Shown here piece by piece: positions 1 to 7,825 of a stretch of 64,000 nt of DNA (its first letter is position 1; every line of letters begins with the position of its first letter). Source of the DNA: Cellulosimicrobium cellulans. GTDB lineage: Bacteria > Actinomycetota > Actinomycetes > Actinomycetales > Cellulomonadaceae. A model generated the notes under the pieces. It saw nothing but the letters and a program-made list of their open reading frames with translations, did no database searches and was not told the origin of the DNA. The DNA is taken from positions 124,001 through 188,000 of the forward strand of contig NZ_BJNZ01000003.1 in assembly GCF_006539945.1 (NCBI RefSeq), read 5' to 3'. The position numbers were made by a program, and so were the translations under genes.

Positions 1-174
1 ATCGGCGACCCGTCGACGCTCGAGACGGCCCTCGAGATCCCCGGCGGCGCGATGGCGTCGCTGCGCGCGGACGGGGCGCGCACGACGATCACCCAGCAGG
101 ACCGGGTCGAGGTCGCCGCGACCGTCGAGCCCGGGGCGCCGCAGTACGCGACCCCCGTCCCGGCCGACGAGTGA
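1..174 (+). CDS. DUF881 family protein, C-terminal fragment
   Basis: Partial gene entering from the left edge; only the last 57 residues are present, ending in TGA. The visible tail has IGDPSTLETAL, then a Pro-Gly-Gly turn, a short beta-rich segment and a final QYATP. This resembles the C-terminus of DUF881 proteins, single-pass membrane proteins of unknown function. In actinobacteria DUF881 genes commonly lie just upstream of the garA / ftsR block, which is what follows here. Family assignment rests on this tail and the context, so it is likely but not certain. Confidence 0.7.
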   Translation: MGDPSTLETALEIPGGAMASLRADGARTTITQQDRVEVAATVEPGAPQYATPVPADE

Positions 175-252
175 CTGCGGCTTCCCGCATCCGCGCAGGC
201 CGGGGTAGGTTGGGACGACCGTGGGTCGCGCGCACCGCGTGACCTGCGGGTG

Positions 253-259
253 TAGTAGT
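253..259 (+). promoter_or_regulatory. Possible -10 element upstream of the FHA gene
   Basis: The 177-nt gap between the DUF881 stop and the FHA start contains one AT-richer patch, TAGTAGTTTT at 253-262, in otherwise very GC-rich sequence. TAGTAGT is a plausible -10 about 90 nt before the FHA ATG. No convincing -35 was identified, so this is a weak prediction. Confidence 0.3.
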
Positions 260-351
260 TTTCGAGCACTGTTCCGCACGGCGGGGCCACGGCCCCGTCG
301 GTGCGGTGTTCCGAGGTCGAGCACGACGTGCGTGAGCCCCGAGGAGGCGAG

Positions 352-834
352 ATGAGTGTCCCAGGCGGTCCTGAGGTGCCGAACCGGGCGGGTAGCGACA
401 CGACGGTCAGCTTCGGCCGGATCGAGGCCCCGATCGAGGAGGGCGTGCAGCCCGGTGGCCTGAGCCCCGAGGAGCACGCCGCGGTCGCGGCGCTGCCGCG
501 CCACTCCGCCCTGCTCATCATGCAGCGCGGTCCCGGGCAGGGGTCCCGCTTCCTCCTCGACGCCGAGCGCACGGTCGCCGGCCGGTCGGAGCGCGCGGAC
601 ATCTTCCTCGACGACGTCACCGTCTCGCGCAAGCACGCCGAGTTCGTGCGCGAGGGCGAGCACTTCCTCGTGCGCGACGTCGGCTCGCTCAACGGGACGT
701 ACGTGAACCGCAGCCGGATCGACGCCGTCGCGCTCTCGACGGGCGACGAGGTGCAGATCGGCAAGTACCGGCTCACGTTCCACGCCAGCCCGCACGCGGG
801 GGCACCGGCGGGCGGCACGGCCCCCCGGTCGTGA
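352..834 (+). CDS. garA: GarA-like FHA domain protein
   Basis: 160 aa. The ATG at 352 is preceded by a strong GAGGAGG site; an upstream in-frame GTG at 301 lacks one. The N-terminal tail carries SDTTVSFG (residues 15-22), equivalent in position to the tandem threonines phosphorylated by Ser/Thr kinases in mycobacterial GarA/OdhI. A complete FHA domain follows (about 50-145) with GRSERADI, SRKHAEF and LNGTYVN motifs. In the GarA/OdhI family the unphosphorylated FHA domain binds and inhibits 2-oxoglutarate dehydrogenase and related enzymes, and phosphorylation makes the protein self-associate and releases them. The role here is inferred from the family. It overlaps the following ftsR start (GTGA), as in the conserved actinobacterial arrangement. 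Confidence 0.85.
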   Translation: MSVPGGPEVPNRAGSDTTVSFGRIEAPIEEGVQPGGLSPEEHAAVAALPRHSALLIMQRGPGQGSRFLLDAERTVAGRSERADIFLDDVTVSRKHAEFVREGEHFLVRDVGSLNGTYVNRSRIDAVALSTGDEVQIGKYRLTFHASPHAGAPAGGTAPRS

Positions 835-1592
835 ACGCCTCGACGGGCGCCGCGCACGCCACGGCCCCCGAGCCCGCCGACGGGGCGGAGCCGTGGCCGC
901 AGGGCATCTCGCGCCGCGCGACCATGCGCATCTCCGACGTGCTGCGCGCGCTGCGGGCCGAGTTCCCCAACGTCAGCCACTCCAAGCTGCGCTTCCTCGA
1001 GGAGCAGGGGCTCATCGAGCCTGTCCGCACCGCGTCGGGCTACCGCCAGTACAGCCCCGCGGACGTCGAGCGGCTGCGGTTCGTGCTCGTCGAGCAGCGC
1101 GACCGCTACCTCCCGCTCAAGGTCATCAAGGAGCGCCTCGCCGCCCTCGACGCGGGCACCGACGTCGAGGCCCTCGCCCCGCGCCTGGCGACGACCGACG
1201 GCGAGCCCGGCTCCGCTGCCGTGCGCCAGCGCTACACGCTCGACGCGCTCGTGTCCGCGGCGGGGGTCGAGCGGGACCTCGTGGAGGGCCTCATCGAGGC
1301 CGGCGTGCTGCGCCAGGCGCCCGGGGGCCAGCTCGACGCACGCTCGCTCGACGTGGTCGTGCTCGCCGCCGGGCTCTCGGAGTACGGCATCGAGCCGCGC
1401 CACCTGCGCTCCCTGCGCACCGCCGCCGACCGGCACGTGAGCCTCGTGCACCAGGTCGTGTCGCCGTGGCGCGGGCAGCAGAGCGCGTCCGCGCGCGCCC
1501 ACGCCGGCACCGTCGCCTCGGAGGTCGGGGAGCTCTGCGCGCAGCTGCACACCGTGTTCGTGCGCCAGGGGATCGACGACCTCACGCGCTGA
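831..1592 (+). CDS. ftsR: MerR-family regulator, FtsR type
   Basis: 253 aa, GTG start overlapping the FHA stop by 4 bp, so probably translationally coupled. The N-terminal winged-helix HTH is clear: MRISDVLRAL, then FPNVSHSKLRFLEEQGL and the wing RTASGYRQYS (about residues 30-85). A long C-terminal region of about 150 residues follows, without a metal-binding Cys pattern. This is the Rv1828/FtsR family, shown in Corynebacterium glutamicum to activate ftsZ. Adjacency to a GarA-like gene, a bifunctional-nuclease gene and a second MerR gene matches the Rv1827-Rv1830 order. Target genes here are inferred, not seen. Confidence 0.85.
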   Translation: MNASTGAAHATAPEPADGAEPWPQGISRRATMRISDVLRALRAEFPNVSHSKLRFLEEQGLIEPVRTASGYRQYSPADVERLRFVLVEQRDRYLPLKVIKERLAALDAGTDVEALAPRLATTDGEPGSAAVRQRYTLDALVSAAGVERDLVEGLIEAGVLRQAPGGQLDARSLDVVVLAAGLSEYGIEPRHLRSLRTAADRHVSLVHQVVSPWRGQQSASARAHAGTVASEVGELCAQLHTVFVRQGIDDLTR

Positions 1593-1680
1593 GGCACGCG
1601 TCCGCCCGCCTCCCGCGGGGCGCCCGCGCGGCTCCTCCTCACCCCCTGCCGGATGCCGGGGGGAGACGTACCGTGGAGGG

Positions 1681-2172
1681 GTGAGCGACGACGTCCCGAT
1701 GGTCCCGGTCGAGGTGCTCGGGGTCCGTCAGCAGCAGCGCGACCAGGAGATCGTGGTGCTGCTGCTCGACGACGCGTCCGAGCTCGTGGTGCCGATCGTC
1801 ATCGGCCCGCGGGAGGCGAGCGCGATCGCGATGGCGCAGGCCGGCCTGCCGACGCCGCGGCCCATGACCCACGACCTGCTGCGGGACCTGCTCGACGCGG
1901 TCGGGGTGCGCCTGGAGCGGGCGGAGATCGTCGCGCTCGACGGCGGCATCTTCTTCGCCGAGCTGGTCCTGAGCAACGGGGTGCGGCTCGACTCGCGCGC
2001 GTCGGACGCGATCGCGGTCGCGGTGCGCACCGGCAGCCCGGTGCTGTGCTCGGCGGAGGTCGTCGCGACGGCGGGGGTCGAGGTCGTCGACGTCGCGCAG
2101 CAGGAGGAGGTCGAGAAGTTCCGCGACTTCCTGGACCACGTCCAGCCGGAGGACTTCTCGGTGGACGAGTAG
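1681..2172 (+). CDS. Bifunctional nuclease family protein (DUF151)
   Basis: 163 aa with a GTG start. Immediately upstream is TACCGT-GGAGGG-GTG: a -10-like hexamer exactly 6 nt before the start, so the mRNA may be leaderless (the GGAGGG is too close for a normal ribosome site). The protein matches DUF151: LLLDDASELVVPIVIGPREASAIA at the N-terminus and SRASDAIAVAVRTGSPV centrally. A plant and bacterial subset of the family has DNase/RNase activity, and no function is established for the actinobacterial members. It sits in the conserved FHA-FtsR-DUF151-MerR block, separated from ftsR by 88 bp. Confidence 0.85.
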   Translation: MSDDVPMVPVEVLGVRQQQRDQEIVVLLLDDASELVVPIVIGPREASAIAMAQAGLPTPRPMTHDLLRDLLDAVGVRLERAEIVALDGGIFFAELVLSNGVRLDSRASDAIAVAVRTGSPVLCSAEVVATAGVEVVDVAQQEEVEKFRDFLDHVQPEDFSVDE

Positions 2173-2197
2173 GAGGCGGTCCGCACCGCCGGGGGAG

Positions 2198-2358
2198 CGA
2201 CCATCGACCGATGGTCGAGGCTTGCGGGCACAACGGACACAACGGACGCTCGACCTCAGGTCGAGGGTTGAGCGGCCGGCTCGCCGGACGCACGGGCGCG
2301 ACACGCCCGCGCGCTCGGGTCGTCGGTCGTTGACGACCCCCGACGGCGCCCATAGCGT
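2198..2358 (+). promoter_or_regulatory. Promoter of the second merR gene with three inverted repeats
   Basis: The 215-nt gap upstream of the second merR gene holds three perfect inverted repeats: CGACCATCG (2198-2206) / CGATGGTCG (2209-2217); CTCGACCT (2249-2256) / AGGTCGAG (2258-2265); GGGTCGTC (2317-2324) / GACGACCC (2332-2339). A -35 TTGACG (2330-2335) and -10 TAGCGT (2353-2358) are spaced 17 bp apart, and the third repeat covers the -35. Autoregulation by the MerR protein is a reasonable inference. Confidence 0.55.
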
Positions 2359-2387
2359 GGTCATGGACATCACCCCAGGAGGCGACA

Positions 2388-2978
2388 GTGAACAGCAGCG
2401 GTGAGGCGAGCGTCGGTGCCGGCGTCACGGTTCCGCACGGCGCGCAGGGCCTCCTCTTCGGGGAGGACATCACCGAGCAGGACACGACGACCGGCTACCG
2501 CGGCCCGACCGCGTGCCGCGCCGCGGGCATCACGTACCGGCAGCTCGACTACTGGGCCCGCACCGGGCTGGTCGAGCCGACCGTGCGCCCCGCCTCGGGC
2601 TCGGGATCGCACCGGCTGTACAGCTTCCGGGACATCCTCGTCCTCAAGGTCGTCAAGCGGCTCCTCGACACCGGGGTCTCGCTCCAGCAGATCCGCACGG
2701 CCGTCGAGCACCTGCGCGAGCGCGGCGTCGACGACCTCGCGCAGATCACCCTCATGAGCGACGGGGCGAGCGTGTACGAGTGCACGTCGCCCGACGAGGT
2801 CGTCGACCTCGTCCAGGGCGGTCAGGGCGTGTTCGGCATCGCGGTCGGCCGGGTGTGGCGCGAGGTCGAGGGCACGCTCGCGGAGCTGCCCACCGAGTCG
2901 CTCGACGACGAGGACGACGCGGCGGCGAGCCCGCAGGACGAGCTCGCGCAGCGCCGCCGGGCGCGCTCCGCCGGCTGA
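2388..2978 (+). CDS. MerR-family transcriptional regulator (Rv1830 type)
   Basis: 196 aa, GTG start with an AGGAGG site 6 nt upstream. Residues 1-35 are a variable leader. The MerR HTH follows (about 38-110): GYRGPTACRAAGITYRQLDY, then WARTGLVEPTVRPASGSGSHRLYSF and the LLDTGVSLQQIRTAVEHLRERG helix. The C-terminus is acidic and low-complexity. It is the fourth member of the garA-ftsR-DUF151-merR block. The Rv1830-like protein is a separate paralogue from FtsR. Its own promoter region carries three inverted repeats, suggesting separate and perhaps autogenous control. Confidence 0.85.
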   Translation: MNSSGEASVGAGVTVPHGAQGLLFGEDITEQDTTTGYRGPTACRAAGITYRQLDYWARTGLVEPTVRPASGSGSHRLYSFRDILVLKVVKRLLDTGVSLQQIRTAVEHLRERGVDDLAQITLMSDGASVYECTSPDEVVDLVQGGQGVFGIAVGRVWREVEGTLAELPTESLDDEDDAAASPQDELAQRRRARSAG

Positions 2979-3187
2979 GGCCGCGAGCGCCACCGACCCG
3001 GGAACGGGAGGGCGCTCCTCCTGCCGAACCGGGGACGCCCGGGCGACCCGTCGCGGCCCCCGCCGGCCTGTGGAGCACGTCACAGGCGGTGCGACGGCCT
3101 GCCCGGCGAGGCCGTGGGAGGATCGCCCGGTACGCGGCGCGCCACGCCCTCCCCGGCGGCGCCGCACGGTCGACGGATGGAGTGCCG

Positions 3188-6100
3188 GTGTTCTCGAAGG
3201 TCCTGGTCGCCAACCGCGCGGAGATCGCCGTCAGGGCGTTCCGTGCCGCCTACGAGCTGGGGGCCCGCACCGTCGCGGTGTTCCCGCAGGAGGACCGCAA
3301 CTCCGAGCACCGGCTCAAGGCCGACGAGGCGTACCTCATCGGGGAGCCGGGTCACCCGGTCCGGGCGTACCTGGACATCGAGGAGATCGTGCGGGTCGCC
3401 CGGGAAGCGGGTGCGGACGCCGTCTACCCCGGCTACGGGTTCCTCTCGGAGAACCCTGACCTGGCGCGCGCGTGCGCGGACGCCGGGCTGACGTTCGTGG
3501 GGCCGCCGCCGGAGGTGCTCGAGCTCGCCGGCAACAAGGTGCGCGCGCTCAAGGCCGCCCGCGAGGCGGGTCTGCCGGTACTGGCGTCGAGCGAGCCGTC
3601 GTCGGACGTCGACGAGCTCGTCGCAGCGGCGGACGCGATCGGCTTCCCCGTGTTCGTCAAGGCCGTCGCCGGCGGCGGCGGGCGCGGCATGCGCCGCGTG
3701 GACACGCGCGAGGACCTGCCCGAGTCGCTGGCCGCCGCGATGCGCGAGGCCGACGGCGCGTTCGGGGACCCCACCGTGTTCCTGGAGCAGGCGGTGCTGC
3801 GCCCGCGGCACATCGAGGTGCAGATCCTCGCCGACGGCGCGGGGAACGTCGTGCACCTGTACGAGCGGGACTGCTCGTTGCAGCGCCGCCACCAGAAGGT
3901 CGTCGAGATCGCGCCGGCGCCCAACCTCGACCCGGCGATCCGGGACGCGCTGTGCGCGGACGCGGTGACGTTCGCCCGGCACATCGGGTACCAGAACGCG
4001 GGCACGGTCGAGTTCCTCGTGGACACCGTGGGGGAGCGGGCCGGGCAGCACGTGTTCATCGAGATGAACCCGCGCATCCAGGTCGAGCACACGGTGACCG
4101 AGGAGGTCACCGACGTCGACCTCGTGTCCGCGCAGATGCGCATCGCGTCGGGCGAGACGCTGGAGGACCTCGGGATCCGGCAGGAGGACGTGCGCGTCAA
4201 CGGCGCGGCCCTGCAGACCCGCATCACGACCGAGGACCCCGCGAACGGGTTCCGGCCCGACACGGGCCGCATCATCGCCTACCGCTCGCCGGGCGGGGCG
4301 GGCGTGCGTCTCGACGGCGCGACGGCGACCGCCGGGTCCGTCGTCTCGGGCCACTTCGACTCGATGCTGGTCAAGCTCACGTGCCGCGGCCGTGACTTCC
4401 CGACGGCGGTGCGGCGCGCCCGGCGCGCGCTCGCCGAGTTCCGCATCCGCGGCATCCGCACCAACATCCCGTTCCTGCAGGCCGTGCTCGCCGACCCGGA
4501 GTTCGTCGCCGGGAACGTGGCGACGTCGTTCATCGACGAGCGGCCCGAGCTCCTCGCCGCGCGCGAGAGCGCCGACCGCGGGACGCGCCTGCTCGCGTAC
4601 GTGGGGGACACGACGGTCAACCGCCCGCACGGCGAGCCGCGGCGCACCACGGACCCCGCGGCCAAGCTGCCCGCGCTCGACCTGTCGGTCGCACCGCCGC
4701 CCGGGACGCGCCAGCAGCTTCTCGAGCTCGGCCCGGAGGGTTTCGCGCGCGCGCTACGCGGCGAGCAGCGCCTGCGGGTCACGGACACCACGTTCCGCGA
4801 CGCCCACCAGTCGCTGCTCGCGACGCGCGTGCGCACGCACGACCTGGCCGCCGTCGCGCCGTACGTCGCGAGGGCCACGCCGCAGCTGTGGTCGGTCGAG
4901 GCGTGGGGCGGGGCGACGTACGACGTCGCGCTGCGCTTCCTCGGCGAGGACCCGTGGGAGCGGCTCGCGACCCTGCGCGAGGCGATGCCGAACCTCGCGA
5001 TCCAGATGCTGCTGCGCGGTCGCAACACGGTCGGGTACACGCCGTACCCGACGCGCGTCACGGAGGCGTTCGTCGAGGAGGCCGCCGCGACGGGCATCGA
5101 CGTGTTCCGCATCTTCGACGCGCTCAACGACGTGGACCAGATGCGTCCCGCGATCGAGGCCGTGCGCGCCACCGGCACGACGGTCGCCGAGGTCGCGCTG
5201 TGCTACACGGGCAACCTGCTCGACCCGGCCGAGGACCTGTACACGCTCGACTACTACCTGCGACTCGCGGACCGCATCGTCGACGCCGGCGCGCACGTGC
5301 TCGCGATCAAGGACATGGCCGGGCTGCTGCGCCCCGCCGCCGCGACCCGGCTGGTGACCGCGCTGCGCGAGCGCTTCGACCTGCCCGTGCACCTGCACAC
5401 CCACGACACCTCCGGCGGGCAGATGGCGACGCTGCTGGCCGCGGCCGCCGCGGGCGTGGACGCGGTGGACGCCGCGAGCGCCGCCATGGCGGGGACGACG
5501 AGCCAGCCGCCGCTGTCCGCGCTCGTCGCGGGCCTGGAGCACACCGAGCGCGACACGGGCCTGTCGCTGGCGGCGGTCGCGGACCTGGAGCCGTACTGGG
5601 AGGCGGTGCGTCGTGCCTACGCGCCGTTCGAGTCGGGCCTGCCCGGGCCGACGGGGCGCGTGTACGAGCACGAGATCCCGGGCGGGCAGCTGTCGAACCT
5701 GCGGCAGCAGGCGATCGCGCTGGGGCTGGGGGACAAGTTCGAGCAGATCGAGGCCATGTACGCGGCGGCGGACCGCATCCTGGGGCGCCTCGTGAAGGTG
5801 ACGCCGTCGTCGAAGGTCGTGGGCGACCTCGCGCTGCACCTCGTGGCGGCGGGCGCGGACCCGGCCGAGTTCGCGGCCGACCCGCAGGCGTTCGACATCC
5901 CGGACTCGGTGATCGGGTTCCTCGGTGGTGAGCTCGGCGACCCGCCCGGGGGCTGGCCGGAGCCGTTCCGTTCCCGTGCCCTCGCCGGTCGGGCGGCACG
6001 CGGCGGCGTGACGCCGCTGTCGCCGGAGGACGAGGCCGAGCTCGCGCAGGCGGGCGAGGTGCGGCGCCGGCGGCTCAACCACCTGCTGTTCGCGGGGCCG

Positions 6101-6586
6101 ACGAAGGAGTTCGAGCAGGTGCGCCAGGCGTACGGGGACGTGTCCGTGCTCGACACCCCGACGTACCTGTACGGGCTCGAGCCGGGTCAGGAGGTCGCGG
6201 TCGCGCTCGGCAAGGGCGTGCGCCTGCTCGTGGGCCTCGAGGCGATCGGCACGCCCGACGAGCGGGGCATGCGCACGGTCATGTTCACCCTCAACGGCCA
6301 GCTGCGCCCGATCCAGGTGCGCGACCGTGCGGTCGACGTGGACGCGCGCACGGCCGAGAAGGCGGACCCGACGCAGCCGGGGCAGGTCGCGGCACCGTTC
6401 GCGGGCGCGGTGACGCCGGTCGTCGTCGTCGGGGACGTCGTCGAGGCCGGGCAGACGGTCGCCACGGTCGAGGCGATGAAGATGGAGGCCGCGATCACGA
6501 CCCCGGTCGCGGGCACGGTCCAGCGGGTCGCGATCGGCGCGGTGCAGCAGCTCGAGGGCGGCGACCTGGTCCTCGTCGTGGGCTGA
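3188..6586 (+). CDS. pyc: Pyruvate carboxylase
   Basis: 1132 aa, the normal size for the single-chain enzyme that carboxylates pyruvate to oxaloacetate using ATP and bicarbonate. Start: GTG 3188 (M-F-S-K-V-L-V-A-N-R), with GGATGGAG about 5 nt upstream; an in-frame GTG at 3182 is too close to that site. Domains in order: biotin carboxylase/ATP-grasp (about 1-450; glycine loop GGGGRGMR, FIEMNPRIQVEHTVTE), carboxyltransferase (about 520-820; VTDTTFRDAHQSLLATR, LHTHDTSGGQ), PYC allosteric/linker domain, and a C-terminal biotinyl domain with EAMKMEA, the biotin lysine being about residue 1098. It stands alone after the merR gene; the 209-nt leader shows no clear promoter. Confidence 0.96.
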   Translation: MFSKVLVANRAEIAVRAFRAAYELGARTVAVFPQEDRNSEHRLKADEAYLIGEPGHPVRAYLDIEEIVRVAREAGADAVYPGYGFLSENPDLARACADAGLTFVGPPPEVLELAGNKVRALKAAREAGLPVLASSEPSSDVDELVAAADAIGFPVFVKAVAGGGGRGMRRVDTREDLPESLAAAMREADGAFGDPTVFLEQAVLRPRHIEVQILADGAGNVVHLYERDCSLQRRHQKVVEIAPAPNLDPAIRDALCADAVTFARHIGYQNAGTVEFLVDTVGERAGQHVFIEMNPRIQVEHTVTEEVTDVDLVSAQMRIASGETLEDLGIRQEDVRVNGAALQTRITTEDPANGFRPDTGRIIAYRSPGGAGVRLDGATATAGSVVSGHFDSMLVKLTCRGRDFPTAVRRARRALAEFRIRGIRTNIPFLQAVLADPEFVAGNVATSFIDERPELLAARESADRGTRLLAYVGDTTVNRPHGEPRRTTDPAAKLPALDLSVAPPPGTRQQLLELGPEGFARALRGEQRLRVTDTTFRDAHQSLLATRVRTHDLAAVAPYVARATPQLWSVEAWGGATYDVALRFLGEDPWERLATLREAMPNLAIQMLLRGRNTVGYTPYPTRVTEAFVEEAAATGIDVFRIFDALNDVDQMRPAIEAVRATGTTVAEVALCYTGNLLDPAEDLYTLDYYLRLADRIVDAGAHVLAIKDMAGLLRPAAATRLVTALRERFDLPVHLHTHDTSGGQMATLLAAAAAGVDAVDAASAAMAGTTSQPPLSALVAGLEHTERDTGLSLAAVADLEPYWEAVRRAYAPFESGLPGPTGRVYEHEIPGGQLSNLRQQAIALGLGDKFEQIEAMYAAADRILGRLVKVTPSSKVVGDLALHLVAAGADPAEFAADPQAFDIPDSVIGFLGGELGDPPGGWPEPFRSRALAGRAARGGVTPLSPEDEAELAQAGEVRRRRLNHLLFAGPTKEFEQVRQAYGDVSVLDTPTYLYGLEPGQEVAVALGKGVRLLVGLEAIGTPDERGMRTVMFTLNGQLRPIQVRDRAVDVDARTAEKADPTQPGQVAAPFAGAVTPVVVVGDVVEAGQTVATVEAMKMEAAITTPVAGTVQRVAIGAVQQLEGGDLVLVVG

Positions 6587-6665
6587 GCGGTGGGCACCCT
6601 CGTGGTCGGGGTGGCAGCCTGAGGCGACGGCCGTCGCGCCGGGCAGGGCGAGCGGAGGAGGATCC

Positions 6666-7508
6666 ATGCGAGTCACGTTCCACGGCCACGCGTGCGTCAC
6701 GGTGCGGCACGGCGGTCAGGTCGTCGCGATCGACCCGGGCACGTTCAGCGACGCGGCGGGTGCGCTGCGCGACGCCGACACCGTGCTGGTCACCCACCAG
6801 CACCCGGACCACGTCGACGCGCCCGCGCTCGGCGTCGCCCTCGCGGCCCGGCCCGGGCTCACGGTCTGGGCGCCCGAGGCCGTGGTCGCGGCGCTGCGTC
6901 CCGCCCTGCCGGAGGGCACCTCCGCGCGCGTGCACGTCGTCGCCCCCGGCGACGGTCTCGACCTCGGCGGCCTGGAGGTCGTGGTCGGCGGTGGGCAGCA
7001 CGCGGAGATCCACCGCGACGTGCCCCGGATCGCGAACGTCACCTATCTCGTCCGCGGGGACGGTGCGACGCTCCTGCACCCCGGCGACTCGTTCGACGCG
7101 CCGGACGGCGACGCGCTCGGAGGCGATCGGCTCGACGTGCTCCTCGCGCCGGTGTCCGCGCCGTGGCTCAGGCTCGCCGAGACCATCGACTTCGTGCGCG
7201 GGCTCGACCCGCGCGTCGTGGTGCCGATCCACGACGCGCTGCTGTCGGCGGTCGGGCACGGCCTCGTCGACCGGCTCCTCGGTGAGCAGCGCACGGGCGG
7301 GACGTACGCGTACCGGCCGCTCACCCCCGGTGCGGCGCTCGACGTCGCCGCGGGGAGCCTGGACGGGGTCGGTGACGCCGCAGCCCGCGCGCTGCGCGAC
7401 GAGCACCCCGAGTACGGCGAGGTGACGCTGCTCGAGGCCGACGAGACCGTGCCGCCACGCCCCGAGGAGGAGGTGGCCGACGCCGCCCGATCCGAGGCCG
7501 CCCGGTGA
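6666..7508 (+). CDS. MBL-fold metallo-hydrolase (UlaG-like)
   Basis: 280 aa, ATG with a GGAGGAGG site. The metallo-beta-lactamase core is seen as FHGHACVTV near the N-terminus, the metal motif THQHPDHVD (about 43-51), LHPGDSFDAP (about 138-147) and VPIHDALL (about 190), consistent with a UlaG/RNase Z-type binuclear metal hydrolase. The substrate cannot be read from sequence. The C-terminal 30 residues are acidic and probably disordered. Its stop overlaps the GTG of the DUF2510 gene, so the two are likely co-translated. Confidence 0.85.
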   Translation: MRVTFHGHACVTVRHGGQVVAIDPGTFSDAAGALRDADTVLVTHQHPDHVDAPALGVALAARPGLTVWAPEAVVAALRPALPEGTSARVHVVAPGDGLDLGGLEVVVGGGQHAEIHRDVPRIANVTYLVRGDGATLLHPGDSFDAPDGDALGGDRLDVLLAPVSAPWLRLAETIDFVRGLDPRVVVPIHDALLSAVGHGLVDRLLGEQRTGGTYAYRPLTPGAALDVAAGSLDGVGDAAARALRDEHPEYGEVTLLEADETVPPRPEEEVADAARSEAAR

Positions 7509-7768
7509 CCGCAGCCGCGCCGCCGGGCTGGTACCCGGACCCGTGGGGCGTGCGGGCGGAGCGCTGGTTCGACGGGCGCGCGTGGACGCCGCACGTCCGG
7601 GACCGTCCCGCGGGCTCCGGCGGCCGGCCCCGGATGCATCCCGGCGCGATCGTCGCGATCGTGCTCGGCGTGGTCCTCGCGCTGGCGGTCGTCGCGGCCG
7701 TCGTGGGGTTCTTCGTCCTCATGGTGCAGGGCGTGGTCTGCGGCGAGGCGCCCCACTACTGCGACTGA
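7505..7768 (+). CDS. Small DUF2510 membrane protein
   Basis: 87 aa. The N-terminus has the DUF2510 signature GWYPDPWGVRAERWFDGRAW (residues 9-28), a short motif typical of actinobacterial membrane proteins. One strong transmembrane helix follows (about 47-73, IVAIVLGVVLALAVVAAVVG) and a short tail with two cysteines. The GTG overlaps the stop of the MBL-fold gene by 4 bp. No function is known for the family. Confidence 0.8.
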   Translation: MTAAAPPGWYPDPWGVRAERWFDGRAWTPHVRDRPAGSGGRPRMHPGAIVAIVLGVVLALAVVAAVVGFFVLMVQGVVCGEAPHYCD

Positions 7769-7802
7769 CGCGCCGTGGCCGTGCCCGCTCCGGCCCTCGC
7801 GT

Positions 7803-7822
7803 CGGGCCCCGTGCGGGGCCCG
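7803..7822. terminator. Stem-loop between convergent genes
   Basis: CGGGCCCC (7803-7810), loop GTGC, GGGGCCCG (7815-7822): a perfect 8-bp GC stem between the convergent DUF2510 and phospholipase D genes. No T-run follows on either strand. It probably acts as a bidirectional terminator. Confidence 0.55.
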
Positions 7823-7825
7823 GCG

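Noticed and set aside
221-355. Upstream ORF (GTG 221 to TGA 353) overlapping the FHA start, preceded by TAGGTT
   Set aside because: 44 codons of unremarkable composition with -10 spacing of 9 nt; no recognisable product. Left as a possible leader peptide only.
2982-3058. Terminator pairing GGCCGCGA with TCGCGGCC after the second merR gene
   Set aside because: The arms are about 60 nt apart with no continuous stem between; too weak to call.
2513-3187. N-terminal extension of pyruvate carboxylase by about 225 codons
   Set aside because: The extension is an out-of-frame shadow of the second merR gene with Arg/Pro-rich composition; pyruvate carboxylase homology begins at the GTG at 3188.
4754-6700. 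Long antisense frames opposite pyruvate carboxylase and many other genes
   Set aside because: Typical of very GC-rich DNA; their products are Arg/Asp/His-rich with no domain similarity.
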